A stretch of DNA of 64,000 bases from JAAZBA01 sp964461815 (GCA_964461815.1 CAYWVF010000011.1:11239-75238); one strand, 5' to 3'. Counted from the first letter of the stretch, positions 7,720 to 17,036 are shown. Translations and numbers: made by a program. The notes: generated by a model from the sequence alone, not told the origin.

Positions 7720-8589
7720 CTATTCTTTTACGCTTCCGGCTAATATTCCTGCTACGAAATACTTTTGCATACTCAAAAAAACTACAAAAACTACGCTCGT
7801 CGTTATCAATGTAGCTGCCATAAGCTGATTCCAGAATATTTCGCCCTCATTTCTAAATGTAGTAAGTGCAAGCTGTACAGTTGTGATCCTGCCCGAGCCT
7901 GTGTTTGTCATAACAAGAGGCCATGTATACTCATTCCATGCTCCGATAAACTTCAATACTGCCAGTGAAGCCAGTACAGCCTTTGACAGTGGGAGAAATA
8001 TCGTAACAAATGCTCTGAAGCGTCCGCAACCGTCCATTTTTGCGGCTTCATCAAGTTCACGAGGGAACATAATATAGAACTGTCGGCACATGAATACTCC
8101 GAATGAGCCTGCAAGGAACGGCAGCATAAGCCCTAAATATGTATCTACAAAGCCTGTACCGCCCTGTCCGAATATGTTGTTTCCGCCTACGAGCGGGAAA
8201 TTTTTCACTAATACAAACAGAGGTACGAGTGTTACCTGGGGAGGTATCATCATGCCCACAAGTACCATTATAAAAAGTGTTCTTCTGAATGGGAATCGTA
8301 TCCTGGCGAAGACATAGCCTGTCATCGCATTTATAAAAAGACTGACAACGGTAGCCGTTGTAGTTACGAATATGCTGTTTAATATATATCTCGGCCAATT
8401 GCCGTTAGACATTGCATCCGCATAATTTTGAAACTGCCACGACTTCGGGATGAGTATCAGCTCACCCGAGTATATTTCACTCATCGATTGCAGGCTGACT
8501 GACAGCATGACAAAAAACGGGAATGCTGTAATAAGTACTCCGATTATAAGAACGATATTACCTATCCATCGCCATATACGCTGCTTCAT
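7720..8589 (-). CDS. Carbohydrate ABC transporter permease, MalG/AraQ type
   Basis: 289 residues with six membrane segments. The cytoplasmic EAA loop is F-P-R-E-L-D-E-A-A-K-M-D-G, the contact point for the ATPase, at about residue 185-197. C-terminal residues A-G-I-L-A-G-S-V-K end as in sugar CUT1 permeases. The start overlaps the MalF-like gene by four bases (ATGA), implying translational coupling. No ATP-binding subunit is encoded in the operon, so a shared MsmK/MalK-type ATPase elsewhere is likely, as is common in Firmicutes. Confidence 0.93.
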   Translation of the reverse strand: MKQRIWRWIGNIVLIIGVLITAFPFFVMLSVSLQSMSEIYSGELILIPKSWQFQNYADAMSNGNWPRYILNSIFVTTTATVVSLFINAMTGYVFARIRFPFRRTLFIMVLVGMMIPPQVTLVPLFVLVKNFPLVGGNNIFGQGGTGFVDTYLGLMLPFLAGSFGVFMCRQFYIMFPRELDEAAKMDGCGRFRAFVTIFLPLSKAVLASLAVLKFIGAWNEYTWPLVMTNTGSGRITTVQLALTTFRNEGEIFWNQLMAATLITTSVVFVVFLSMQKYFVAGILAGSVKE

Positions 8590-9464
8590 AGATCTTCAAG
8601 CTGCCTCCCGAGTTTCAGATTTATGACTGTCATAATCAGCACTATTATCAAAAGTATAACTGACATTGCAGAAGCATAACCCATCTTAAATTCACTGAAC
8701 GCTTTCATATATATCTGATGAGTCATCGTAGTCGTAGAGTTGACAGGTCCGCCGTTAGTCATTATCCTGACCTGTTCAAAGGTTTTAAAGCATTCAACAC
8801 TGAGTGTTGTTAACAAAAAGAATGTGATCGGTTTGATCGTCGGCAGTGTTATCGACCACGTCATACGAAAACCGCCTGCACCATCGATCATTGCAGCCTC
8901 GTAAAGCGATTTCGGCACACTTTGAAGTGCTGCAAGATATATCATCATAACATATCCGAGGTTTTTCCAAATGTTTACCACGATCAGACACCACAACGCC
9001 TGATTTTCATCATATAGCCACCACTGCTGAGCCACCCCGAAAACCTCTAATATTTTATTGAGTATTCCATTTGTAGGATCAAACATATACAGCCAGACCA
9101 TCGATACAGCTACCATCGATGTAACGTACGGATATATCAATGCTGCACGGCAGGCATACATTATCTTCGACTGCCGATTTACAAGTATCGCCATTGTTAA
9201 TCCGATCACCATCAGCGGAACTATCGAACAGGCTGCAAATACTATCGTATTTAATATCGAGCGCAGGAACACTTTATCCTGTGCAAGTCTTATGTAGTTT
9301 CGAAGCCCTATAAATTCTCTCTCCGAGAGATTATAGTTTGTAAATGAATCAAGAATGCTCTTGATCATCGGGTAAATAACGAACAAGAGGAAAAACAGCA
9401 TGAACGGAATAAGCATAATATAAGCTGATATCGCATCTCGCTGTCCTAGCTTCAACCTTTTCAT
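8586..9464 (-). CDS. Carbohydrate ABC transporter permease, MalF/UgpA type
   Basis: 292 residues, six membrane segments. The EAA loop reads S-L-Y-E-A-A-M-I-D-G-A-G-G near residue 195. The N-terminus has the usual short cytoplasmic stretch and first helix F-M-L-F-F-L-L-F-V-I-Y-P. It forms the heterodimeric channel with the 7720-8589 product and receives substrate from the lipoprotein encoded 25 bases upstream. Same operon. Confidence 0.93.
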   Translation of the reverse strand: MKRLKLGQRDAISAYIMLIPFMLFFLLFVIYPMIKSILDSFTNYNLSEREFIGLRNYIRLAQDKVFLRSILNTIVFAACSIVPLMVIGLTMAILVNRQSKIMYACRAALIYPYVTSMVAVSMVWLYMFDPTNGILNKILEVFGVAQQWWLYDENQALWCLIVVNIWKNLGYVMMIYLAALQSVPKSLYEAAMIDGAGGFRMTWSITLPTIKPITFFLLTTLSVECFKTFEQVRIMTNGGPVNSTTTMTHQIYMKAFSEFKMGYASAMSVILLIIVLIMTVINLKLGRQLEDL

Positions 9465-9489
9465 AGTGTTTTTCCTCCATCTATTTTAT

Positions 9490-10776
9490 TTAGTCGGCAG
9501 ATATCTCAAGCTCGATCTGCTGCTGTGCATATTGGAGAGCTTCCTCGGCACTCGACTTGGAATACAGTACCTGCTGCACCATATCATTTCTAAGTGTCTG
9601 GAATGCTGCTGCCCATGTTGTACGCGGCATACCGATACCTATCTCCACGCAGTGTGATCTCACTTCATTCATAGGATCAATCGCTACGAATGCATCTACC
9701 TGAGACATACGTGTTACCGGAACGGAAAGCTCCTCTGCACGCTTTAAAACCTCTTCCTTAGACAAAGCCGCTTCGATGAACTTAAATGCCTCATCCGGAT
9801 TCTTGCAGTCACCTCCGATAAACAGCATGTTGCAGCCGCAGAAATTAGCCTCTGTACCGTTGTTCGGCGGTGTGGCAATAGCGACCTTGCCTGCATACTC
9901 CTCGTTCTGGAGCATCGGCGTGAGCGCAACATTGTTTATAACTGTCATAGCTGCATTGCCGTTGAGGAATGGGTTTACCTCGTTAGAGTTGTATGGAATA
10001 TTTACATCGTCAAGGAAGCTTGTGAGGAACTCAAAAGCTTCTACCTTCTCAGGCGTATTGATCGTCGGATTTCCATCATCGTCATAATACAGTGAGCCGT
10101 TTCCAAAAGCAAAAATATCAAACTCTACGAAGTTACCTGACGTCATCGGGAATGCAAAGCCCGCAACCGTGATCTTGTCGCCATCCTTCTGCGTAAGCTT
10201 AAGAGCATAATCCTTCAGCTCATCCCATGTTTCAGGCGGAGAGTTTGGATCAAGTCCTGCCTGCTCGAAAAGATCTGTACGATAAGCAAATACAAACGGT
10301 GTTGTTGAGTACGCAAGTCCATAGATTCTATCATTATATGTACCGTTAGCAAGTACAGAAGGCATGATATCGTCCTTTCCTTCCCAATTGTTGAAGTACT
10401 CGGTAATATCCATATACTGACCTGCTTCGGCACGTGCAGCAACGGACATGATGCCATGACCTATAAGATCCTGACCGATACCTGCTGCGAATGCAGTATT
10501 CAGCTTTGTTTCCATAGCTTCACCGATGGCAGCCTCGTCATACTCTACTGTGATGCCGTCGTTAGCTTCATTGAACTTGTCGATAAGACCTTTCCAATAA
10601 TTGCCCTCTGCCGCATCATTTCCTATTCTGATAAACTTCAGCGTTATACCATCTGTATCCGTGCTGTCCGAAGCTGTATTACTTCCCGACTGACTGTCTG
10701 TCGTATTTGCACTGCATCCTGCAAACATTACGATCAGCATCAGACATGCAAGAAGAATCGATATAAATTTTCTCAT
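9490..10776 (-). CDS. Sugar ABC transporter solute-binding lipoprotein
   Basis: About 428 residues from the chosen start (M-R-K-F), which gives a compact lipoprotein signal ending M-F-A-G-C. A longer frame opens to 10836. A TTG at 10797 with AAAGGAAA upstream is another possible start, giving the same mature protein. A family 1 solute-binding fold is suggested by K-F-I-R-I-G, F-N-E-A-N-D-G-I-T-V, Y-G-L-A-Y-S-T-T-P and F-I-E-A-A-L-S-K-E. The substrate is likely an oligosaccharide or modified sugar. It is preceded by two stem-loops in the messenger that may raise its expression over the neighbours. Confidence 0.92.
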   Translation of the reverse strand: MRKFISILLACLMLIVMFAGCSANTTDSQSGSNTASDSTDTDGITLKFIRIGNDAAEGNYWKGLIDKFNEANDGITVEYDEAAIGEAMETKLNTAFAAGIGQDLIGHGIMSVAARAEAGQYMDITEYFNNWEGKDDIMPSVLANGTYNDRIYGLAYSTTPFVFAYRTDLFEQAGLDPNSPPETWDELKDYALKLTQKDGDKITVAGFAFPMTSGNFVEFDIFAFGNGSLYYDDDGNPTINTPEKVEAFEFLTSFLDDVNIPYNSNEVNPFLNGNAAMTVINNVALTPMLQNEEYAGKVAIATPPNNGTEANFCGCNMLFIGGDCKNPDEAFKFIEAALSKEEVLKRAEELSVPVTRMSQVDAFVAIDPMNEVRSHCVEIGIGMPRTTWAAAFQTLRNDMVQQVLYSKSSAEEALQYAQQQIELEISAD

Positions 10777-10819
10777 TTTTATGACCATGCTTTGCAACGC
10801 ATATTTCCTTTCTTCGGAA

Positions 10820-10883
10820 TTTGCGATAGCTTTCACAGCAGTGAAAACTACCGCAAAGCGGAGTTTGAAAGATTATTTCAAAC
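10820..10883 (-). promoter_or_regulatory. Two stem-loops ahead of the solute-binding gene
   Basis: Hairpin one: 10820-10829 pairs with 10848-10857 (one G-U) and contains an inner TTTCAC/GTGAAA stem. Hairpin two: GTTTGAAA pairs with TTTCAAAC (10863-10870 with 10876-10883). They lie between the dehydrogenase stop and the binding-protein start, where RNA stabilisers or processing sites often occur. No T run follows, so they are not simple terminators. Confidence 0.55.
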
Positions 10884-10906
10884 CTCTTTTCCTTTAAAAC
10901 CGTGTT

Positions 10907-12019
10907 TTACCAAACATATTTCGGATCGCCATGTATGTTCGGCAGAGGCTCTACACGAACGAGTGAGCCACCCTCTTCAAATGACTTGATAGCTGCGAAT
11001 GTATACTCGAGAGTTGCAAGAGCGTCACGACCGGAGGCTCTTACATGCTCCGGAGGAACCTTGTTTGTCAGATCCTCAAGCCATGCATTGAGTCTTACTG
11101 GGAACGTAGCACTGAAGTCCTTAAGACCTGTATCAAGCACCTCTGTCGGGGCAGGAGAAGCCATCTTCTCATCACGAGCCTTTACCTCTTCGGCATCCCA
11201 GTAGTGGAGCTTTTCAACGCAGTTCTCGATAACGAATGTACCCTTTGTGCCTGCCATTTCAAATGACCACCAGCCACCGAGTCCGAATACAGCGTCACCG
11301 CGCTGGCTTATGATAACACCGGAGCTACCGTTTTCAAAACGTACATGCACGCTGTTGATAGAATACATAGGATCGTTTGCCATTGAACGAACGCCCGGCT
11401 TGTTCATGAAGCACTGTACATGTGTTATGTCACCACCGAAGTAGCGCATTACAGAGAACGGATGTGCAAGGAATGCTTTTACATGTGCATATGGCTTCTG
11501 CCATCTCGGTGAACCGATACCGCCATAAGAGCAATCGCCGCCGTTGAAGCCTACCTTGTGCAGGATATAGACTGTCTCGCCGATCTTATCATTCTTTATG
11601 TACTCCATAGCCTTGTCAGCTGTCTTTGTGAAGTAGTGGTTGAGGTTACAACCGAGGTAAAGGTTATGCTCGGCTGCATACTTGACCATCTCTCTTGCTT
11701 CCACTACATCATTGGAGATAGGCTTCTCAACAAGTACGTTAAAGCCTGCCTTCATCGCTTTCATTGCAGGGAGATAATGCCATGAACCGTTTTCATAGCC
11801 GGATGTCGTTACGTCTACGAAATCAAGGTCGGGATGTGCTGCGAGCATATCATCTAAGCAGTAATATGCTGTTACCTTATATTCCTCTGCTGCCTTATCA
11901 GCCTTTTCTGCGTTTATATCGCATACTGCAACAAGCTCTGCAAGCTCGTTTTCCATATAACATTTGGCATGTGTGTTGCCTATGCCACCCATACCTACTA
12001 TACCAACTTTAAGTGCCAT
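10907..12019 (-). CDS. Gfo/Idh/MocA-family oxidoreductase
   Basis: 370 residues. The N-terminal Rossmann domain has V-G-I-V-G-M-G-G-I-G-N-T-H at residues 5-17, then A-V-C-D-I and V-E-K-P-I-S-N near residue 96-102, which carries the catalytic Lys of the E-K-P motif. The C-terminal alpha/beta domain includes H-P-F-S-V-M-R-Y-F-G-G-D, family typical. Such enzymes oxidise or reduce a sugar, inositol or amino-sugar hydroxyl with NAD(P). It is a paralogue of the 12903-13910 gene in the same operon, so two successive or alternative redox steps are implied. Confidence 0.93.
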   Translation of the reverse strand: MALKVGIVGMGGIGNTHAKCYMENELAELVAVCDINAEKADKAAEEYKVTAYYCLDDMLAAHPDLDFVDVTTSGYENGSWHYLPAMKAMKAGFNVLVEKPISNDVVEAREMVKYAAEHNLYLGCNLNHYFTKTADKAMEYIKNDKIGETVYILHKVGFNGGDCSYGGIGSPRWQKPYAHVKAFLAHPFSVMRYFGGDITHVQCFMNKPGVRSMANDPMYSINSVHVRFENGSSGVIISQRGDAVFGLGGWWSFEMAGTKGTFVIENCVEKLHYWDAEEVKARDEKMASPAPTEVLDTGLKDFSATFPVRLNAWLEDLTNKVPPEHVRASGRDALATLEYTFAAIKSFEEGGSLVRVEPLPNIHGDPKYVW

Positions 12020-12037
12020 CAGTAATACCCCTTTCGA

Positions 12038-12910
12038 TCATATAAGTTTTCGAAATTCTGTCGCCGACATACCCGTTATCTGCCTGAATTGACGTGAAAA
12101 CAGCGATATATCGGAAAATCCAATTATTTTTGACACATCAGAGACTGACAATGTCTTATCTCTGAGCAATTCTGCCGCCTTTGCGATTCTGAAGCTTCGT
12201 GAATATTCTATAGGTGTTAAGCCTATGGACTGCTTGAATTGTCTTGTCAGGTGACTGGATGATAGACCAGATGCCTCTGCGATCTCATCCAGAAGTATAT
12301 CTCTGCTGTAATTTGACTCGATAAACTCGATCGCAGTCATTATCTGTCTTATATTTGCGCCCTTGTCTTTATCGGTATGTGTATTTTTGCAATACGCTCT
12401 CGAATACGCCACAAATATTTCCGCTAACAGTGCTTTCAGCTTTATCTCATAGCCCTCTGCTCTGTTTTTTATCTCAAGCTTCAGCTTTTCAAGCAGCGAG
12501 ATCATTTCAGCCTTTGTCGCCGTATCGCAGTGGACATTTTCAAACGGAGGTATCGGATCTGTCTCGTACAGACGCTTCATCCCGGGAAGTGATTCGAGGT
12601 CAGATTTCAGCTCCTCCATAAGATCCTTTAAAACGAGACAGTTATATATCTTCGTGTGATTCGCGTTTATATAGCTGTGCTCCTGTCCGGGAACTATAAC
12701 AAAAACATCTCCCGATGTCAGCATAGATGTGACACCCTCGCAAAAATGCAGCGTATAGCCCTGCTCTACAAATACCAATTCATAGAATGCGTGTCCGTGA
12801 AGACCGCATTTACCCTGATGAGCGGCATTTTGCACGCTTATCATTGGACTGTTTTCAAAAAAGTAACTGTTATTATCAAAATAACCGCCTTTTTTGTCGT
12901 TTTTATTCAT
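12038..12910 (-). CDS. AraC-family transcriptional regulator with cupin sensor
   Basis: 290 residues. The N-terminal cupin (about 30-110) has H-A-F-Y-E-L-V-F-V-E-Q-G-Y and G-D-V-F-V-I-V-P-G-Q-E-H. The C-terminal AraC pair of helix-turn-helix motifs runs from about 190: L-L-D-E-I-A-E-A-S-G-L-S-S-S-H-L-T-R-Q-F and V-S-K-I-I-G-F-S-D. It lies inside the sugar operon, overlaps the upstream dehydrogenase gene by 8 bases, and is followed 18 bases later by the second dehydrogenase. It is the likely local activator that senses the imported compound or an intermediate. Confidence 0.93.
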   Translation of the reverse strand: MNKNDKKGGYFDNNSYFFENSPMISVQNAAHQGKCGLHGHAFYELVFVEQGYTLHFCEGVTSMLTSGDVFVIVPGQEHSYINANHTKIYNCLVLKDLMEELKSDLESLPGMKRLYETDPIPPFENVHCDTATKAEMISLLEKLKLEIKNRAEGYEIKLKALLAEIFVAYSRAYCKNTHTDKDKGANIRQIMTAIEFIESNYSRDILLDEIAEASGLSSSHLTRQFKQSIGLTPIEYSRSFRIAKAAELLRDKTLSVSDVSKIIGFSDISLFSRQFRQITGMSATEFRKLI

Positions 12911-13910
12911 GAACTTCCTCTACTTTAACAGGTAAACCTGTCTTTAACGATTTGATAGCCGCATGAATAACTCTTGTTGCTTCAAGTCCGGCTCGTCCGC
13001 TGCCGTCGATATCCTCCGGTGCGACATCACGCTTGACCTCGTCTACAAATGAGTTTATTCTATCCTTAAATGTATCATAAAAGCTCTCAAAACCGCCGAA
13101 TACCGGGTTCGTATAAACACGCTTCTCATAATTTCCGGCAGGATAAAGTGTAGCCTCACGCCACATATCTTCAAACACGAGTCTGCCGTTCGTACCGGCT
13201 ACCTCACATCTCTCCATCGGATGTCCTCGTGCGATATCATAAGAGCTTGTAAGATGACCTACAGCACCGCATTTGAATTTCATGTTGATAGATGCCGTCG
13301 AGTATATGTTTCTTCCGGGAGCTGTCATTGCGAAGCAATGTACCTCTTCGATATCGCCTCCGAAATAGCGCATAATATCTACCGAATGCGGATTAAGTGC
13401 CTTAAGATGATAGTACGGTGTCTCAAATTCTCCGAATTTTCCTATCCAAAGCCCCATATTGATAAACAACAGAGAGCCTATCTGACCATCATTCTGCCAT
13501 TTCTTAGCCGTTCTCGCTGCCGGAGTGAAGCGGTGGTTTAAATCGATAGCAAATCGAACACCCATTTTCTCAGCCAGAGCTACCATTTCCTCGCCCTTTT
13601 TCAGGTCATTGGAAATAGGCTTCTCGCAGAGCACAGATGCACCGGAGCGCAAAGCCTGCATACATGGCTCATAATGATCGCTTGAATACTCATATCCGCC
13701 GGTGGATATGCTTACAATGTCAGGCTTTATCTCATCGAGCATCTTCTGTGCGTCGAGATAATACGGTACGTCGTATTTCTGTCCGGCAGCCTGTGCCCTG
13801 TCGAGGAGCCTGTCACAAACCGCGGCAAGCTCCACGTCGGGGTTATTGAAATATGTTCTTGCGTGATTATGACCGATATGGCCCATGCCGATAACGCAAG
13901 CCTTTAACAT
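12903..13910 (-). CDS. Gfo/Idh/MocA-family oxidoreductase
   Basis: 335 residues. The nucleotide loop is C-V-I-G-M-G-H-I-G-H-N-H near residues 5-16, then A-V-C-D-R, and C-E-K-P-I-S-N with the catalytic Lys at about residue 96. H-S-V-D-I-M-R-Y-F-G-G-D matches the paralogue at 10907-12019. R-F-T-P-A-A-R-T and the D-L-N-H segment resemble sugar or inositol dehydrogenases. Substrate not assignable. Confidence 0.92.
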   Translation of the reverse strand: MLKACVIGMGHIGHNHARTYFNNPDVELAAVCDRLLDRAQAAGQKYDVPYYLDAQKMLDEIKPDIVSISTGGYEYSSDHYEPCMQALRSGASVLCEKPISNDLKKGEEMVALAEKMGVRFAIDLNHRFTPAARTAKKWQNDGQIGSLLFINMGLWIGKFGEFETPYYHLKALNPHSVDIMRYFGGDIEEVHCFAMTAPGRNIYSTASINMKFKCGAVGHLTSSYDIARGHPMERCEVAGTNGRLVFEDMWREATLYPAGNYEKRVYTNPVFGGFESFYDTFKDRINSFVDEVKRDVAPEDIDGSGRAGLEATRVIHAAIKSLKTGLPVKVEEVHE

Positions 13911-13936
13911 TTTCTAAACCTTCTTTATTATAATTA

Positions 13937-15316
13937 TTACTTTCTCTCCTGAAGTCTCTTTGCAGCTTCCGGATCGCCGATATGCATCGAATCATATGCC
14001 TGCTGACTTGTCTTGAACGGTCCGCATCCGAGTCCATGCCAGTCAAGGTTCGTGTACATCGGATTCTCATATCCTACCTCTGCTGTACGCTTTGCGATAT
14101 GAGCTTCCATTCTTGCCTTAAGCATTGCAACTACATCGGGATTCTCGTCGGCTACGTTGTTGTTTTCGTCAGGATCCTTAATGAGATTGTAAAGCTCGAT
14201 CTCCGGCTTGAAGTGGAAGTCAGGCTCAAGAGCTACAATGAGCTTCCATTCCGGTGTACGCCAGCCGTGCTTACGCTCCCATGTACACTCTGTAATATAA
14301 TACTCTGTATCTCTGTCACGCCATTCGCCACGTGTCAAAGGCATCAGGCTGCGGCCGTCGAACTTGATATCTGTTTCGATACCCATGACCTCAAGGATAG
14401 TCGGCATAACGTCACGCAGTGAGCATATCTCAGCAAAGCGCTGACCGCCCTTGATCGTGCCGGGCATACGAAGTGCAAACGGAACGTTGAGTGTACACTC
14501 ATAAAGGCCATGATGATCGAAATAGCAGTCGTGATCGTAAAGTGTTTCGCCGTGGTCAGATACAAATACAACAAGTGTATCCTCTTCAAGACCCATATCC
14601 TTAAGCTTTGTAAGCATTACCTGAATGCAAGCATCCATGTAAGCTACAGCGCCGTCGTAGTTGGCTATGATATAATCCTTATCTGTGCAGCCCGGTGCAA
14701 ACCATGTGTAGAAATAATCCTTAAAGGGCTTAAAATTGTAGACCGGCTCGAGTGACTTATTGTTAGGATCGAATTCGTTCTTACCGTAGAACATCTTGTG
14801 GAACGGTTCCGGCGGAAGGTACGGTGAATGAGGATCCATGTGGCGCATGAACAGGAAGAACGGCTTATCCTCTGCTGCAAGACGCTCCAGCTCGGGCATA
14901 GCAACCTCGTTGAGCTTCTCAGCCTTCGGAGATCTGCCTGTTTCCCATGAGCCCCAGTTTTCAAACTGAACATATGTCTGGAATCCACGTGATGCGGGAT
15001 TGCCGGAAAAGCCTACGCAGGATGTATTGTAGCCTTCTTTTTCAAGTACCTCTGCAAGTGTTGCAATGCCGGGAGCTATCTCACCCTTGTGGCGAAGAGC
15101 AACAACGTTTGTACCGAAGCAGTCCATACCTGTAAGCATAGATGAATAACCCGGTGTTGTCGGAATGTGTGGACTGAGGCAGTTTGCAAATACCAAACCG
15201 TCTTTAAGATATTTGTCAATGTTCGGAGTTGTATTTCTCTCATAGCCGTAAAGGCTCATATGGTCAGCTCTGAGGCTGTCTATACCAAAGAATAACAGAT
15301 TAGGCTTCTTTTTCAT
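13937..15316 (-). CDS. Sulfatase-like alkaline-phosphatase-superfamily hydrolase with Thr nucleophile
   Basis: 459 residues, cytoplasmic (no signal peptide). The fold is that of sulfatases: N-x-L-F-F-G-I-D-S-L-R-A-D-H (residues 6-19), F-L-F-M-R-H-M-D-P-H-S-P-Y, V-S-D-H-G-E with a following D-H-H-G. The nucleophile site reads T53-T-P-G-Y57-S-S-M-L-T-G. True sulfatases have Cys or Ser at 53 and Arg at 57 (C/S-x-P-x-R), needed for formylglycine. Both are absent, so the enzyme probably uses Thr53 directly, as phosphodiesterase and phosphomutase relatives do. It would act on a phosphate or phosphodiester substrate imported by the operon. The ribosome site AAGGAG is clear. Confidence 0.85.
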   Translation of the reverse strand: MKKKPNLLFFGIDSLRADHMSLYGYERNTTPNIDKYLKDGLVFANCLSPHIPTTPGYSSMLTGMDCFGTNVVALRHKGEIAPGIATLAEVLEKEGYNTSCVGFSGNPASRGFQTYVQFENWGSWETGRSPKAEKLNEVAMPELERLAAEDKPFFLFMRHMDPHSPYLPPEPFHKMFYGKNEFDPNNKSLEPVYNFKPFKDYFYTWFAPGCTDKDYIIANYDGAVAYMDACIQVMLTKLKDMGLEEDTLVVFVSDHGETLYDHDCYFDHHGLYECTLNVPFALRMPGTIKGGQRFAEICSLRDVMPTILEVMGIETDIKFDGRSLMPLTRGEWRDRDTEYYITECTWERKHGWRTPEWKLIVALEPDFHFKPEIELYNLIKDPDENNNVADENPDVVAMLKARMEAHIAKRTAEVGYENPMYTNLDWHGLGCGPFKTSQQAYDSMHIGDPEAAKRLQERK

Positions 15317-15345
15317 AACTTTTTCTCCTTTTCTTTCTCTCAGAC

Positions 15346-16143
15346 TCAGCGAGCGCCGAGCATCTTGAGGATAGCGTTCATATATCCGTAGCTTTCGGCT
15401 GCAACTGTTGTGGCCTCATTCATTGTAAGCTCAGGGCCTATTACCTCCAGACAAACAGGTCCGGAATATTTAGCATCTACCATTGCCTTGAAGTAGCCGT
15501 AAAGGTCTATGTCGCCTCTGCCGCATGCCTGCATAGCCGGTTCTCCGGGCGCCGGGCCTCTGCCCTTACAGTCTCTGATATGTACGTGGCGTACTCTCGA
15601 TATAACTGCCGGAAGAGCTTCCTGCGGATTCTCGTTTGCTCTGTATATGTGGCTCGGATCCATGTCGATACCGAAGCTTGGACGTGTAATCTTTTCCATA
15701 GCAGCAAGTGTTGTCGGTGTATTGTATATAGCTGCATTTACGTGAGCCTTTGTACAAAGTGTAACACCGTATGTACCTGCCAGTGCAGACAGCTCATCAA
15801 GTGCTTCAATGCTTTCTTCGAGTGAGCCTTCAGCATCTGATACTCCGCCGGGGCCGATATTGATAACCGGGATACCGAGAGCAGCAGCAGCTTCAAATGC
15901 TTTTTCGAGTCTTTCCTTATCGCGGCTTGCGACCTCACAGGAAAGGAGCTCAAGTCCTGTTTCTTCCATAACAGCAAGTATTTCATCCTTCTGAGACTTC
16001 CAATCGTCCAGATAGAGATGCTCGCACATGTCCTTGATAGCGGATATCTCAAGTCCGTCGTAACCTGCCAGCTTTATAGCCTTTGCAGCCTCGGCAAAGG
16101 AATAAGCCTTGAACAATACTGAGTTTACACCTAATTTGATCAT
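15346..16143 (-). CDS. Sugar phosphate isomerase/epimerase-like TIM barrel
   Basis: About 265 residues (ATG 16143; a GTG at 16149 is an alternative). Xylose-isomerase-like TIM-barrel features: Y-D-G-L-E-I-S, V-I-N-I-G-P-G-G, F-G-I-D-M-D-P-S-H-I-Y with metal-binding Asp and His, V-H-I-R-D-C-K-G, and C-L-E-V-I-G-P near the end, which supplies the catalytic Glu. Related to IolE/IolI and tagatose epimerases. It pairs with the 16160-16993 paralogue and the two Gfo/Idh dehydrogenases, a set typical of inositol or unusual sugar degradation. Confidence 0.9.
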   Translation of the reverse strand: MIKLGVNSVLFKAYSFAEAAKAIKLAGYDGLEISAIKDMCEHLYLDDWKSQKDEILAVMEETGLELLSCEVASRDKERLEKAFEAAAALGIPVINIGPGGVSDAEGSLEESIEALDELSALAGTYGVTLCTKAHVNAAIYNTPTTLAAMEKITRPSFGIDMDPSHIYRANENPQEALPAVISRVRHVHIRDCKGRGPAPGEPAMQACGRGDIDLYGYFKAMVDAKYSGPVCLEVIGPELTMNEATTVAAESYGYMNAILKMLGAR

Positions 16144-16159
16144 TTTCACTGCACCTTCC

Positions 16160-16993
16160 TTACATCATTTTTTGTGCTATTTTTTCGTATTCTTCTACTC
16201 TGTTCTTTATTTCAACGCAATTATCCTTGTTAACATACTCAAGGATAAAGGGCTTGCCCTCACAGTGCTCATGGTAAAGTGAGAGGAATGTTGACCACAT
16301 TATATCTCCGTCGCCTACTACACGACCCTTTGCGTCATTTACCTTTCTGTCCTTACCGTGGAAATATGCTACATGCTCCGAGAGATAGTAGAACATATCT
16401 TCCTCGGAAGAATTTGCTATCAAATTTGCAGGATCGAGCAGTACCTTGAGACGATCTGAACCAAGCTGCTCTATAAGATCCGACATGCGCTTTGCACTCG
16501 GTACCACATCGATAACGCACGGCTCGAGAGCCACTGCTATATCGTACTTTTCGCAGTATGCAAGTATCTTTGCAAGTGAATCCTTAAGGCGGTCAAATCT
16601 CGACTCATAAAGATCGGCACGAACGCCTCTTGATGATGGATCAAAGCCGCATTCCGTTGATACATAAGGAATACCTGCCATTGCCGCATATTCAATATGA
16701 CGATAAAAGCTTTCAAGATTTGCATTTCTCTTTTCATCGTCCTCTTCAAGGAGGTTCGTAAATACGCCAAGAGCAGTTACTTCGATACCGCTTGCTCTGT
16801 AGTTATTTACGATAGCCATAAACTCATCCTTGCCTACGCTTTCGATATCCGAGATGCCGTTATAATTCCATATCTTATGATCCGGACCATTCATGCACAG
16901 CTCCGTATGCGTAAAGCCGTTATTCTTCATAAACTCAGCTGCTTCATACTGTGTCATTTCCGGAAAGCTTCTTGATACAACTCCGATCTTCAT
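16160..16993 (-). CDS. Sugar phosphate isomerase/epimerase-like TIM barrel
   Basis: 277 residues from ATG at 16993, chosen because GGAAGGAAAAGG lies just upstream and the product then starts M-K-I-G-V-V-S-R, the first barrel strand. Signature parts: F-T-H-T-E-L-C, Y-V-S-T-E-C-G-F, V-A-L-E-P-C, V-L-L-D-P-A-N-L, A-Y-F-H-G-K-D, and F-I-L-E-Y-V-N at the end. First gene of the leftward operon. A good sigma-A promoter lies about 45 bases upstream. Confidence 0.9.
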   Translation of the reverse strand: MKIGVVSRSFPEMTQYEAAEFMKNNGFTHTELCMNGPDHKIWNYNGISDIESVGKDEFMAIVNNYRASGIEVTALGVFTNLLEEDDEKRNANLESFYRHIEYAAMAGIPYVSTECGFDPSSRGVRADLYESRFDRLKDSLAKILAYCEKYDIAVALEPCVIDVVPSAKRMSDLIEQLGSDRLKVLLDPANLIANSSEEDMFYYLSEHVAYFHGKDRKVNDAKGRVVGDGDIMWSTFLSLYHEHCEGKPFILEYVNKDNCVEIKNRVEEYEKIAQKMM

Positions 16994-17036
16994 AACCTTT
17001 TCCTTCCTTGTTGATACAGATTTGTTTTCTGATTCT

